Assembly: GCA_041178325.1 (NCBI GenBank)
Contig: JBEGVN010000098.1
Span: 1 to 35,354, forward strand
Direction of reading: 5' to 3'
Source of the DNA: UBA6136 sp041178325
GTDB taxonomy: Bacteria; Pseudomonadota; Gammaproteobacteria; Methylococcales; Methylococcaceae
DNA: 35,354 nucleotides
The position numbers and the translations under genes were made by a program. The first letter of the stretch is position 1. Every line of letters begins with the position of its first letter. Below are positions 16,278 through 23,981 of this stretch, in pieces. The notes under the pieces were generated by a model that was not told the origin of the DNA, searched no databases, and saw only the letters and a program-made list of their open reading frames with translations.

Positions 16278-17329
16278 AAGTTGCTGTTGCCCATCCGGAA
16301 GCTGCGGTTCGGCAGCGGCTGAATGTCATTCTTCAGGACAGTTTCGGCATTCAGTGTGCCTGGGAGGCCGATGATAGCCAAGGCTTGAGATTGCGCTTTC
16401 AGAAGGAGACGCCGGATATCTTGCTGCTGTCACTGGACCTTGAGGGCGAGGACGTATCTGACCTTACCCGTGATCTCATTCGCAATGGTCCCTGTGCGAT
16501 CTTGCTGCTGGAAGGGAGTAGCGCCTCGGATGTTTCAACGGTCTTTGATTGCCTGGGTCAGGGCGCAACCGATGTCGCCCGTTTGCCGGTTCACCCTTTA
16601 ACGGCGAGACTGGAGGACTGGGCTAACTTCAGAGCACGTTTTGCCACCTTGAAAACGCTGCAGGGACGGGATCGGAGTGTTGGTGTGACCGCGCTCTCTA
16701 GTGAGACGCCCTGGTCTGTGCACATGAATTCTCCTCCGATAGTTGCTTTGGGGGCATCAACGGGAGGGCCGAAAGCACTCGCAACCATTCTTGGCGCCTT
16801 TCCTGAAGCCTTCCCTGCTGCTGTAGTGATCGTTCAGCACCTGGATGCACATTTCTATCAGGGGCTCTCGGAGTGGCTTGCCCATGGAAGCCGGTTACCC
16901 GTCGTTGCAGTGGATGCACCGGTGACGCTTGAAGCCGGAATCGTTTATCTGGCTGCTCGCCCTGAACATATGGTGATGTCGCCGGGGGACCGACTGAGTT
17001 TTACCCGAGAGTGGCCGGAACTGGTGAGTCGTCCCTCCATCGATGTTCTGTTCAGGAGTCTGGCCGAAATGCGGGGAGCGAAAGGAGTTGCAGCCTTGAT
17101 GACGGGTATGGGCCGGGATGGAGCCGAAGGACTTTTGGCGCTTCGACGCGCGGGCTTCTATACCATAGCGCAGGACGCACCCTCCTCGGTTGTTTATGGA
17201 ATGCCTCGGGTAGCAGCAGAAATAGACGCGGCGACCACAGTGCTCCCCCTGGATCGGATTGGCGCCCGAATAGTAGAGAAGGTCCAGGCCCTCATGGACC
17301 TTGAACGAGATACAGGAACTCACACATGA
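16274..17329 (+). CDS. cheB: CheB-type receptor methylesterase with degenerate receiver (WspF position)
   Basis: A 351-residue protein that removes receptor methyl groups. The C-terminal methylesterase domain is intact, with the triad S162 (GASTGGP), H189 (VQHLDAHF) and D282 (GMGRDGAEG). The N-terminal receiver domain (about 1-120) is eroded: the acidic pair is replaced by HPE (7-9), the expected phospho-acceptor position after PDILLL is S53 with an aspartate shifted to D55, and the usual Lys-Pro is Leu-Pro in ARLPVHP. Control by phosphorylation is therefore doubtful, although the domain may still gate the active site. The TTG start overlaps the CheA stop and follows GGAGGG. The stop overlaps the next start by 4 bases. 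Confidence 0.94.
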   Translation: MKVAVAHPEAAVRQRLNVILQDSFGIQCAWEADDSQGLRLRFQKETPDILLLSLDLEGEDVSDLTRDLIRNGPCAILLLEGSSASDVSTVFDCLGQGATDVARLPVHPLTARLEDWANFRARFATLKTLQGRDRSVGVTALSSETPWSVHMNSPPIVALGASTGGPKALATILGAFPEAFPAAVVIVQHLDAHFYQGLSEWLAHGSRLPVVAVDAPVTLEAGIVYLAARPEHMVMSPGDRLSFTREWPELVSRPSIDVLFRSLAEMRGAKGVAALMTGMGRDGAEGLLALRRAGFYTIAQDAPSSVVYGMPRVAAEIDAATTVLPLDRIGARIVEKVQALMDLERDTGTHT

Positions 17330-18510
17330 CCGATACAGGAATGTTTTTTGCGACCCGTAATCATGTGGCGCGTGTGCTACTGATTGATGACCAACGCATC
17401 ATTGGCGAGGCGGTCCGGCGAATGTTGGAGGGGGCTATCGATATCGAATACCACTTCCTGCAAGACCCTAACGAGGCGGTAGCGAAGGCGCGGGAGTTGA
17501 AACCAACGCTGATTCTCCAGGATCTTGTGATGCCAGGGGTGGACGGTATCGATTTGGTCCGAAGCTTCCGCCAAGATGAGGCCACGCGGATGATCCCTCT
17601 GGTCGTTCTCTCCAGCAAGGAAGAGGCCGCGACCAAGGCGGAAGCATTTGCAGCTGGAGCGAATGACTATCTGGTGAAGCTTCCGGATCCCGTTGAACTG
17701 GTGGCCCGTATTCGCTACCACTCTTCTGCATATCTCTCGCTGATGGAGAGAAAAGAGGCCTACCTTGCGTTAGAGGCCAGCCAAAAACAGCTGGCGGCCG
17801 AGCTTTCAGAGGCCGCCGACTATGTTCGATCCCAGTTTTCTCCGCCGATCGCCGAAGGTCCCATCAGGACCTCCTGGCTGTTCAAACCCTGTAGCTCACT
17901 TGGAGGAGACTCGTTCGGGTATTTCGATGTTGATGAGGATCATTTTGCGATGTTCCTGCTGGATGTCTGCAATCACGGCATTGGGTGTGCGCTGCTCTCA
18001 GTCAATGCCATGAATGCGCTACAGCATCAGGCGCTGGCTGATGTGGATTACCGCGATCCCATTAAAGTGATGGAGGCACTCAATGCAGCGTTTCCGATGG
18101 AGAAGCACAACAATCTTTATTTCACGATCTGGTACGGGGTTTTTCAGCGCAGTAGCCGTAAGATCCGTTACACCAGTGCAGGTCACCCACCGGCAATCCT
18201 TTTGACGCCCTCAGGGCTTGAGCAGCTGAAGTGTCGGGCGATGCCGATCGGAACTTATGAGGGCAACACCTTTGAGGAGGGCGTATCCCAGATTCCGGAG
18301 GGTGGAAAGCTCTATATCTACAGTGACGGGCTCTATGAGATTCAGACGCGTGATGGGGCTGAACTCGAGTTCACGGTGTTTCTTGAGGAACTTCAAAGGC
18401 CAGAGCGTGAGCCGGGTCGCAAGGTCAATGAGGTCCTTGAGACCATGGCGGGTCTCCAGGGTAGGGCGCATTTTGATGATGATGTATCGATGGTGGAGTT
18501 ACTCTTTTGA
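17326..18510 (+). CDS. Response regulator with PP2C/SpoIIE-type serine phosphatase output (WspR-like receiver)
   Basis: A 394-residue output protein. The receiver domain (about 14-135) is complete, with D21/D22, phospho-acceptor D66 in ILQDLVMPGVDG, S96 and K118. The receiver and the following helix (to ALEASQKQL, about 155) closely resemble WspR. From about 165 the GGDEF domain is replaced by an RsbU/SpoIIE phosphatase: GGDSFGYF, LLDVCNHGIG (usually DVSGHG), TSAGHPPAIL, YIYSDGLYE and DDDVSMV supply the expected metal-binding aspartates. The likely substrate is phosphorylated STAS protein. It is the last signalling gene of the plus operon, overlapping cheB by 4 bases, with a small lipoprotein gene behind it. 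Confidence 0.95.
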   Translation: MTDTGMFFATRNHVARVLLIDDQRIIGEAVRRMLEGAIDIEYHFLQDPNEAVAKARELKPTLILQDLVMPGVDGIDLVRSFRQDEATRMIPLVVLSSKEEAATKAEAFAAGANDYLVKLPDPVELVARIRYHSSAYLSLMERKEAYLALEASQKQLAAELSEAADYVRSQFSPPIAEGPIRTSWLFKPCSSLGGDSFGYFDVDEDHFAMFLLDVCNHGIGCALLSVNAMNALQHQALADVDYRDPIKVMEALNAAFPMEKHNNLYFTIWYGVFQRSSRKIRYTSAGHPPAILLTPSGLEQLKCRAMPIGTYEGNTFEEGVSQIPEGGKLYIYSDGLYEIQTRDGAELEFTVFLEELQRPEREPGRKVNEVLETMAGLQGRAHFDDDVSMVELLF

Positions 18511-18520
18511 GGCAAAAAAA

Positions 18521-18829
18521 ATGAAGTGCATTCCGGGAGCTCTGGCCGTTCTGATGGTTGCTGCACTTAGCGCGTGTGCTGAAAGAACGCCGCTGGACGG
18601 CCAGAGTCTCAACCGCGGTCAAGATGCCCTCGAGGTGGCGCGGGCGGAGGCCGTATTGAACTACAGTTGCCCTAAAATGAAGGCCGATCATCGGGTAGGT
18701 AAGGTTCGTGACAACGATGCGGAAAGTGGCCTTTTCAGTGAGTACCTGATCCGGGTCACAGGCTGTGGCCAGACTGCCGAATATCGGGTGAGTTGTCGGG
18801 CAGGCGGCCTTTGTGCTGTCGAAGAGTGA
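18521..18829 (+). CDS. Small lipoprotein of unknown function
   Basis: A 102-residue protein with a lipoprotein signal peptide: a short basic start, a hydrophobic stretch, and lipobox LSAC with C19 as the lipidation site. The mature part is polar and has four further cysteines (NYSCPK, TGCGQ, VSCR, LCAVEE), which could form disulphides in the periplasm. No family is recognised. The GAGG ribosome binding site overlaps the stop of the phosphatase gene 8 bases before the ATG, so it is translationally linked to the signalling operon. An in-frame start much further upstream would overlap the phosphatase gene and is rejected. It ends one base before the convergent aldolase gene. Confidence 0.8.
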   Translation: MKCIPGALAVLMVAALSACAERTPLDGQSLNRGQDALEVARAEAVLNYSCPKMKADHRVGKVRDNDAESGLFSEYLIRVTGCGQTAEYRVSCRAGGLCAVEE

Positions 18830-18830
18830 G

Positions 18831-19511
18831 TTAGCCCCGAGGGCTTGGGTGTTGGAGGCTCCGGGTAATATCATCGTTGAATTGATCAATGGCTTCGAGC
18901 GTCACCGCGTCAAGGACACGCTCGGCGATGAAGCCGGGTTGCAGGGTGACCGAGTAACTTCCAAGCGAAAGGAGCCGCGTCAGCGTTTCGGTGTTTCGGA
19001 TGCTGGCCGCCACCAGTTTGACACCACTTTCCTGGAGGCGAACACAGGCGCAAATCAGGGGCCATGGATCCTGACCCTTGGCCTCGATGCGCCCGAGGTA
19101 TGGCGCCACATAATCGGCCCCAACCGACCGCGCCCAAAGAAGCTGGATGGGGTTCGATAACCCGGTCAGAAGGATCGGAACATCCATCTCCCGTAAACGC
19201 TGGATCACGGCAGTCCAGCCCGGATGGCAGGGTACTTTCACGACCAGGCGGGTGCGGCCGATTGCTGCGGCAGGAAGAAGCTTTTCGAGCCAGGCTGAAA
19301 TTTCCTCGGGATCGGGTCTTGGCGCCTGAAGCATCAGTTCTGGAATGCGTCTGACACCGGCCTGATCCACAAGGTATAGATAGGTTTCGAGTGTTACGGG
19401 AAAGCCTGCGCGATGGACCAGAGTCGGGTTGGTCGTCACTCCGTGAAGCGCCGGGCAACCTTCGGGCAATGCCCAGAGTGTGGGATCAGCGGTGTCGAGG
19501 TAAATGCGCAT
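18831..19511 (-). CDS. fsa: Transaldolase / fructose-6-phosphate aldolase-like protein (TalC/FSA type)
   Basis: A 226-residue single-domain TIM-barrel aldolase of the short transaldolase family. It has MRIYLDTADPTLW at the start, GVTTNPTLVHRAG (phosphate-binding region), and a Schiff-base lysine in LVVKVPCHPGWTAV. ILLTGLSNPIQLLWARSVGADYVAPYLGR matches the barrel core. Length fits FSA/TalC rather than the classical transaldolase of over 310 residues, so either F6P aldolase or transaldolase activity is possible. It starts two bases after the upstream gene ends and ends one base from the convergent lipoprotein gene. Confidence 0.88.
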   Translation of the reverse strand: MRIYLDTADPTLWALPEGCPALHGVTTNPTLVHRAGFPVTLETYLYLVDQAGVRRIPELMLQAPRPDPEEISAWLEKLLPAAAIGRTRLVVKVPCHPGWTAVIQRLREMDVPILLTGLSNPIQLLWARSVGADYVAPYLGRIEAKGQDPWPLICACVRLQESGVKLVAASIRNTETLTRLLSLGSYSVTLQPGFIAERVLDAVTLEAIDQFNDDITRSLQHPSPRG

Positions 19512-19513
19512 GC

Positions 19514-20215
19514 TCAGGACTCTATATCCGAAAAAAAGCTATTGTCTTCGCCGGCTTCATGCAAGGCGATGCGGGTTGCCTGCGCCTCGAGGGCAGCGGC
19601 CTGACTAGAGGATAAAGGAGCAGTTCGCTCGGACCGAGCCCGGTCAAATTTTTCGAAAACGGGGCGGATCTGGCTTTCAAAAACCCCAGGCGGGATCGGA
19701 ATCAGCGTCCCGCTTGAGAGCTGAAAGTCATCGAAGGTCACCACCCGGCCCAACAAAATTAGCCCGGCTTGCCCAGTCGATGCCAGGCCCAGATCGATCA
19801 ACTCGATGATGTCCCCATGGATGAGATCCACAAGTCGGGCACCTCGGTGGGGCGTAATGACTTCGACCATGAATACGGAAAAGCGAGCCTCAGTCAGGGC
19901 TTTTAGCCATGCGATTTCCTGGTCATCTGAAGAGGACTCCAGGGTCCGCTCAATGAGGCTTTTGCCCGCACGCCTGAAATGATGCAGACAGTAGTCATAC
20001 GCAATGGCAATTTCGTCATCCTGATTGATGATCAATGTTCCTGACTTGACCAGACCGAGCTTTTTGGCACATTCGGGCAGAGCAGGTTTTGGAAGCTCCT
20101 TGACCATCCGGACCTGAAGGTCACGGCCCAAGGCTCTTGCAGCTCGATAGCGCTCGAGCATCTCCGTGTCAGAAGACGCGCTGCCAAAGCCAAAAAGCCG
20201 CTTAAACCAGGCCAT
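19514..20215 (-). CDS. Unrecognised cytoplasmic protein, 233 residues
   Basis: I do not recognise the family. The N-terminus is short and hydrophobic/basic (MAWFKRLFGFG), which may attach peripherally to a membrane but is not a signal peptide. A mixed alpha/beta middle includes YDYCLHHFRRAGKSL, FMVEVITPHRGARLVDLI and GLILLGRVVTFDDFQLSSG. The C-terminal 50 residues are low in hydrophobics and Ala/Ser-rich. It is co-directional with the aldolase gene (2-base gap), so the two probably form an operon, and it diverges from miaB. Confidence 0.75.
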   Translation of the reverse strand: MAWFKRLFGFGSASSDTEMLERYRAARALGRDLQVRMVKELPKPALPECAKKLGLVKSGTLIINQDDEIAIAYDYCLHHFRRAGKSLIERTLESSSDDQEIAWLKALTEARFSVFMVEVITPHRGARLVDLIHGDIIELIDLGLASTGQAGLILLGRVVTFDDFQLSSGTLIPIPPGVFESQIRPVFEKFDRARSERTAPLSSSQAAALEAQATRIALHEAGEDNSFFSDIES

Positions 20216-20304
20216 AGTGTTACCGCTGATCAGATGAATGAAGGGCAGAATCGTAGAAGATTTGAGAGCAAAGCGCGATTGTCATCCTTCCTTTGGTCCA
20301 ATTT

Positions 20305-20312
20305 GCTAGAAT
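20305..20312 (+). promoter_or_regulatory. Possible extended -10 promoter of miaB
   Basis: GC followed by TAGAAT (TAGAAT at 20307-20312, with TG at 20304-20305) resembles an extended -10 element and would start transcription about 20 bases before the miaB ATG. The -35 region is not clear. Confidence 0.38.
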
Positions 20313-20340
20313 CTCCGGCCGTTTTCAAGATTGCCCCCGG

Positions 20341-21714
20341 ATGGCTCAGAAGCTTTATATCGAAACCCTCGGCTGCCAGATGAACGAGTACGACTCCGCC
20401 AAGATGCGGGATGTGCTCGAGGCATCGCATGGCTTCGAATTGACGGAAAACCCGGAAGAGGCCGATGTGCTTCTGATGAATACCTGCTCTGTGCGTGAAA
20501 AAGCACAGGAGAAGGTGTTTTCCGAATTAGGTCGCTGGAAGCCCCTCAAGCAGGCAAAACCCAACGTGGTGATTGGCGTGGGTGGTTGTGTGGCCAGCCA
20601 GGAAGGTGAATTTCTCCAAAAACGTGCGCCTTACGTTGATTTGGTCTTCGGCCCACAGACCCTGCATCGTCTGCCTCAGTTGCTGGATCAAGTCCGCAAC
20701 GAGAAGACGCCGGCCATTGACGTTTCGTTTCCCGAAATCGAAAAATTTGACGCTTTGCCTGAACCACGGGCAGAAGGCCCTAAGGCTTTTGTCTCGATAA
20801 TGGAGGGTTGCAGCAAGTACTGTACTTTCTGTGTCGTGCCGTATACCCGCGGTGAGGAGATCAGTCGTCCGCTCGATGACGTCATTGCCGAGCTGGTCTC
20901 TCTGGCTGATCAGGGGGTTCGCGAAATCATTCTTCTTGGGCAAAACGTAAATGCCTATCGTGGCCAAATGGAGGACGGGGAGATCGCAGACTTTGCGTTG
21001 CTCCTACACTACGTCTCCGCCATTGAGGGGATTGATCGGATTCGCTATACAACCTCCCATCCGGTCGAATTTTCAGACAGCCTGATTGCTGCCTATGCAG
21101 AGCTTCCGAAGTTGGTGGGGCACCTTCACCTTCCGGTCCAGAGCGGCAGCAACCGGATTCTGGCCCAGATGAAGCGGGGCCACACCCGTGAGGAATACAT
21201 CGATAAGATTCGCCGCCTTAGGGCGCTTCGACCGGACCTTTCCCTCTCTTCAGATTTCATTGTGGGTTATCCGGGTGAAACGGAAGCGGATTTTGAAGAC
21301 ACCATGGATCTTATAGAGACCTTGGGATTTGATCATTCCTACAGCTTCATCTATAGCCCAAGACCCGGAACGCCGGCGGCGGACCTTTCGGATGATGTCA
21401 GTGCCGAAGAAAAAAAACGAAGATTGCAGCGGTTGCAGAACCGGATTAACGAAATGTCGGCAGAACTTTCTCGTTCGATGGTGAACTCCGTCCAAACGGT
21501 CCTTGTTGAAGGGACTTCGAAGAAGGATGGTCGGGAGCTTTCCGGGCGCACGGAGAACAATCGGGTTGTGAATTTTCCAGGTGACCCGCGCATGATCGGC
21601 CAGTTCGTTGATGTCTTGATCACTGATGCCATGCCGAATTCGCTGAGGGGGCGCTGGATCCCTTCGTCATCGATCGCCGCCACTGGGGAACCTACCCATG
21701 AAGTTCGTCCTTGA
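20341..21714 (+). CDS. miaB: tRNA-2-methylthio-N6-dimethylallyladenosine synthase MiaB
   Basis: A radical-SAM methylthiotransferase that modifies i6A37 to ms2i6A in tRNAs reading U-starting codons. The 457-residue protein has the N-terminal UPF0004 domain with three cluster cysteines (LGCQMNEYDS, NTCSVRE, GVGGCVASQ), the radical SAM triad CSKYCTFC, and a C-terminal TRAM domain (about 390-450). The start at ATG 20341 gives MAQKLYIETLGCQMNEYD, matching the family N-terminus; an upstream in-frame TTG at 20293 is rejected. It begins the miaB-phoH-ybeY-corC cluster typical of gammaproteobacteria. Confidence 0.98.
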   Translation: MAQKLYIETLGCQMNEYDSAKMRDVLEASHGFELTENPEEADVLLMNTCSVREKAQEKVFSELGRWKPLKQAKPNVVIGVGGCVASQEGEFLQKRAPYVDLVFGPQTLHRLPQLLDQVRNEKTPAIDVSFPEIEKFDALPEPRAEGPKAFVSIMEGCSKYCTFCVVPYTRGEEISRPLDDVIAELVSLADQGVREIILLGQNVNAYRGQMEDGEIADFALLLHYVSAIEGIDRIRYTTSHPVEFSDSLIAAYAELPKLVGHLHLPVQSGSNRILAQMKRGHTREEYIDKIRRLRALRPDLSLSSDFIVGYPGETEADFEDTMDLIETLGFDHSYSFIYSPRPGTPAADLSDDVSAEEKKRRLQRLQNRINEMSAELSRSMVNSVQTVLVEGTSKKDGRELSGRTENNRVVNFPGDPRMIGQFVDVLITDAMPNSLRGRWIPSSSIAATGEPTHEVRP

Positions 21715-22700
21715 GTACTAGCCACGCCACCCGCCATCTCCGCCTCTCACCGGATGACAACGAGAGGCTGGCCAGCTTATGTGGTCAATTCGATGAGCAC
21801 TTGCGTCAGATTGAACGTCGACTGGGGGTCGAGATCGCCAATCGTGGTGCGGAATTTACCCTTTTGGGTGACGAGCGGGCGATTGCTGCTGCTCAAGGGG
21901 TGATCGAGAGCCTTTTTGTGGCTTCTGCCGAGGAAGTGATTACGCCGGAGCGCGTTCACCTCTCCCTTCAGGATGCGAATATCGAGTCGCTATTGGCTGG
22001 TGAGCCCACAGCCAGTGCTCCGGTGCTCAAGACCCGCCGTGGCGTGATAAGGCCCCGGGGCCTCAATCAGCAACACTATCTTCAATGCATTAGTCAAAAT
22101 GACATCAATTTTGGGATAGGTCCTGCCGGAACGGGTAAGACGTATCTTGCGGTGGCTTGCGCTGTAGCGGCATTGGAACGCGAGGAGGTCCGTCGGCTTA
22201 TTCTGGCTCGTCCCGCTGTTGAGGCGGGTGAAAAGCTCGGATTTCTGCCGGGGGACATGACCCAGAAGGTCGACCCTTACCTTCGTCCCCTTTACGATGC
22301 CCTCTATGAAATGCTGGGTTTTGAGCGGGTAGCCAAGCTGATCGAGCGCAATGTGATCGAGGTGGCGCCGCTGGCGTTCATGCGCGGGCGAACCCTCAAT
22401 GACTCATTCATTATTCTGGATGAAGCCCAGAACACGACCGTCGAACAGATCAAGATGTTCCTGACCCGGGTCGGGTTTGGCTCAAAAGCTGTCGTGACCG
22501 GCGACATCACTCAAATCGATCTCCCGCGTAATAAGGAATCCGGTCTTCGTCATGTCTTGGAGGTCTTGCGGGAAGTCGAAGGCATCAGCTTTACCTTCTT
22601 TGGTTCGCATGATGTGGTCCGCCATCCTCTGGTACAGAGAATCGTGGCTGCCTACGAAGCCTATGATCTTCAAAAGCCCAAGGATGAATATGATCGTTGA
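21711..22700 (+). CDS. ybeZ: PhoH-like ATPase (YbeZ)
   Basis: A 329-residue P-loop ATPase linked to RNA metabolism and ribosome maintenance with YbeY. An N-terminal KH-like region (about 1-95) is followed by Walker A GPAGTGKTYLAVA (near residue 143) and Walker B FIILDEAQN. The PhoH signature regions LARPAVEAGEKLGFLPGDM and VTGDITQIDLP are intact. The start is a TTG that overlaps the miaB stop by 4 bases; a better ATG in frame is not available nearby. It overlaps ybeY by 11 bases, as in translationally coupled genes. Confidence 0.95.
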   Translation: MSTSHATRHLRLSPDDNERLASLCGQFDEHLRQIERRLGVEIANRGAEFTLLGDERAIAAAQGVIESLFVASAEEVITPERVHLSLQDANIESLLAGEPTASAPVLKTRRGVIRPRGLNQQHYLQCISQNDINFGIGPAGTGKTYLAVACAVAALEREEVRRLILARPAVEAGEKLGFLPGDMTQKVDPYLRPLYDALYEMLGFERVAKLIERNVIEVAPLAFMRGRTLNDSFIILDEAQNTTVEQIKMFLTRVGFGSKAVVTGDITQIDLPRNKESGLRHVLEVLREVEGISFTFFGSHDVVRHPLVQRIVAAYEAYDLQKPKDEYDR

Positions 22701-23142
22701 TCTTGATGTGGTCTGCGATGATGTGGTTCCCGAACTCCCCTGCTTTGATCGTTGGGCCAACGCGGCTTGCGTTTCCGCCGATGCTGAACTTTCGATTCGC
22801 ATCGTCGGTCTTGAAGAAAGTGCAGAGCTCAATGAAATGTATCGGCAAAAGAAGGGTCCGACGAACGTGTTGAGTTTTCCCTGTGAAGTGCCTGCGGGGG
22901 TGCCCTGTAGTCTCTTAGGGGATCTTGTGATTTGTGCTCCCGTCGTCGCGAAAGAGGCGTTGGAGCAACACAAAAATGTCGAGGCTCACTGGGCGCATAT
23001 GGTGGTCCATGGCGTACTGCACCTTCAAGGCTATGACCACATTGAGTCCCAAGACGCAGAACGTATGGAAGCCCTTGAAATCGAGATTATGGCCCACCTG
23101 GGCTTTGCGAATCCCTATGAAGATGAGGGCACCCCTGCATGA
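22690..23142 (+). CDS. ybeY: Endoribonuclease / rRNA maturation factor YbeY
   Basis: A 150-residue metalloprotein involved in 16S rRNA 3'-end maturation and ribosome quality control. The signature HGVLHLQGYDH supplies the three metal-binding histidines; PTNVLSFPCE and LLGDLVICAPVV are the other conserved blocks. Of two close ATGs (22684 and 22690), the second is preferred because AAGGA ends 6 bases upstream. The gene begins within the end of the PhoH gene and overlaps corC by 4 bases. Confidence 0.96.
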   Translation: MIVDLDVVCDDVVPELPCFDRWANAACVSADAELSIRIVGLEESAELNEMYRQKKGPTNVLSFPCEVPAGVPCSLLGDLVICAPVVAKEALEQHKNVEAHWAHMVVHGVLHLQGYDHIESQDAERMEALEIEIMAHLGFANPYEDEGTPA

Positions 23143-23981
23143 GCGAGGAATCCGGCGGCGAGCATCGCAATTGGCTCGAGCGTCTGACACATTTTGTCTC
23201 AGGTGAACCTGAGGACCGGGATGATCTTCTTGAGCTTCTCCGGACCGCGCAAAAGCGCAATCTGATTGAGCAAGAAGCGCTCTCGATGATAGAGGGTGTG
23301 CTTCAGGTTTCAGAGCTCAGGGTTCGCGATATCAGCATCCCCCGCTCGCAGATGGTGGTGGTGCCTCAGGATGCCGAAATTGAGGCCATCTTTCCTCTGG
23401 TGGCCGAAACGGCACATTCCCGTTATCCCGTGATCGGGGAAGATCGGACCGAGGTGGTGGGCATTCTTCTGGTGAAGGATCTTTTGCTCCACAGCGTGCG
23501 AAATCGCAATCGTCTGGTGCGTGAAGTCATGCGTCCTGCGTTGTTCGTTCCTGACTCCAAACGACTGAACGTGCTCCTGATGGAGTTTCGTGCCACCCGA
23601 AGCCACATGGCTATTGTGGTCGATGAATACGGCGCGGCCGCCGGGTTGGTAACAATCGAGGATGTCCTCGAGCAGATTGTGGGTGACATCGAAGACGAAT
23701 ACGATTTCGGTGAGGAAGAATTTATTTTTCGAAAGACCGAGACGGAATTCACCCTCAAGGCCTTGACTCCCATCGATGACTTCAACGAATACTTTGAAGC
23801 AGAGCTTACAGATGATGAGTTCGATACGATCGGTGGGTTGATCGTTCACGAACTGGGTCATGTGCCCAAGCGAGGTGAAAAGCTGGACTTGGGTCGCTAT
23901 CGCTTTACCGTCATCCGAGCAGATAGTCGACGGGTCGAACTTTTGAAGTTGTTGGTCTTGCCGGAAGGCAGCGAAGCTTAG
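23139..23981 (+). CDS. corC: CBS-domain protein CorC (YbeX)
   Basis: A 280-residue cytoplasmic protein of the CorC/HlyC family, named for magnesium/cobalt efflux and now also linked to ribosome metabolism through its gene neighbourhood. The N-terminal helical part is followed by two CBS domains (about 67-190, with SRYPVIGE and MAIVVDEYGAAAGLVTIEDV), then the CorC_HlyC domain (about 200-277, with DDEFDTIGGLIVHELGHVPKRGE). It is the last gene of the cluster; lnt, which follows in E. coli, is not here. Its stop overlaps that of the convergent mepA gene. Confidence 0.95.
   Translation: MSEESGGEHRNWLERLTHFVSGEPEDRDDLLELLRTAQKRNLIEQEALSMIEGVLQVSELRVRDISIPRSQMVVVPQDAEIEAIFPLVAETAHSRYPVIGEDRTEVVGILLVKDLLLHSVRNRNRLVREVMRPALFVPDSKRLNVLLMEFRATRSHMAIVVDEYGAAAGLVTIEDVLEQIVGDIEDEYDFGEEEFIFRKTETEFTLKALTPIDDFNEYFEAELTDDEFDTIGGLIVHELGHVPKRGEKLDLGRYRFTVIRADSRRVELLKLLVLPEGSEA

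Noticed and set aside
18257..18829. Longer start for the lipoprotein gene giving 190 residues
   Set aside because: The added part overlaps the phosphatase gene out of frame and would destroy the lipoprotein signal peptide; ATG 18521 has a good ribosome binding site.
6796..18829. Classical flagellar chemotaxis operon
   Set aside because: No CheY, CheZ, CheD or flagellar genes are present, CheA carries a fused receiver, and order and sequence follow the Wsp type.
6796..18829. Defence system or prophage origin for the signalling cluster
   Set aside because: No integrase, attachment repeats, toxin or nuclease genes; all families are signalling proteins and base composition looks like the neighbours.
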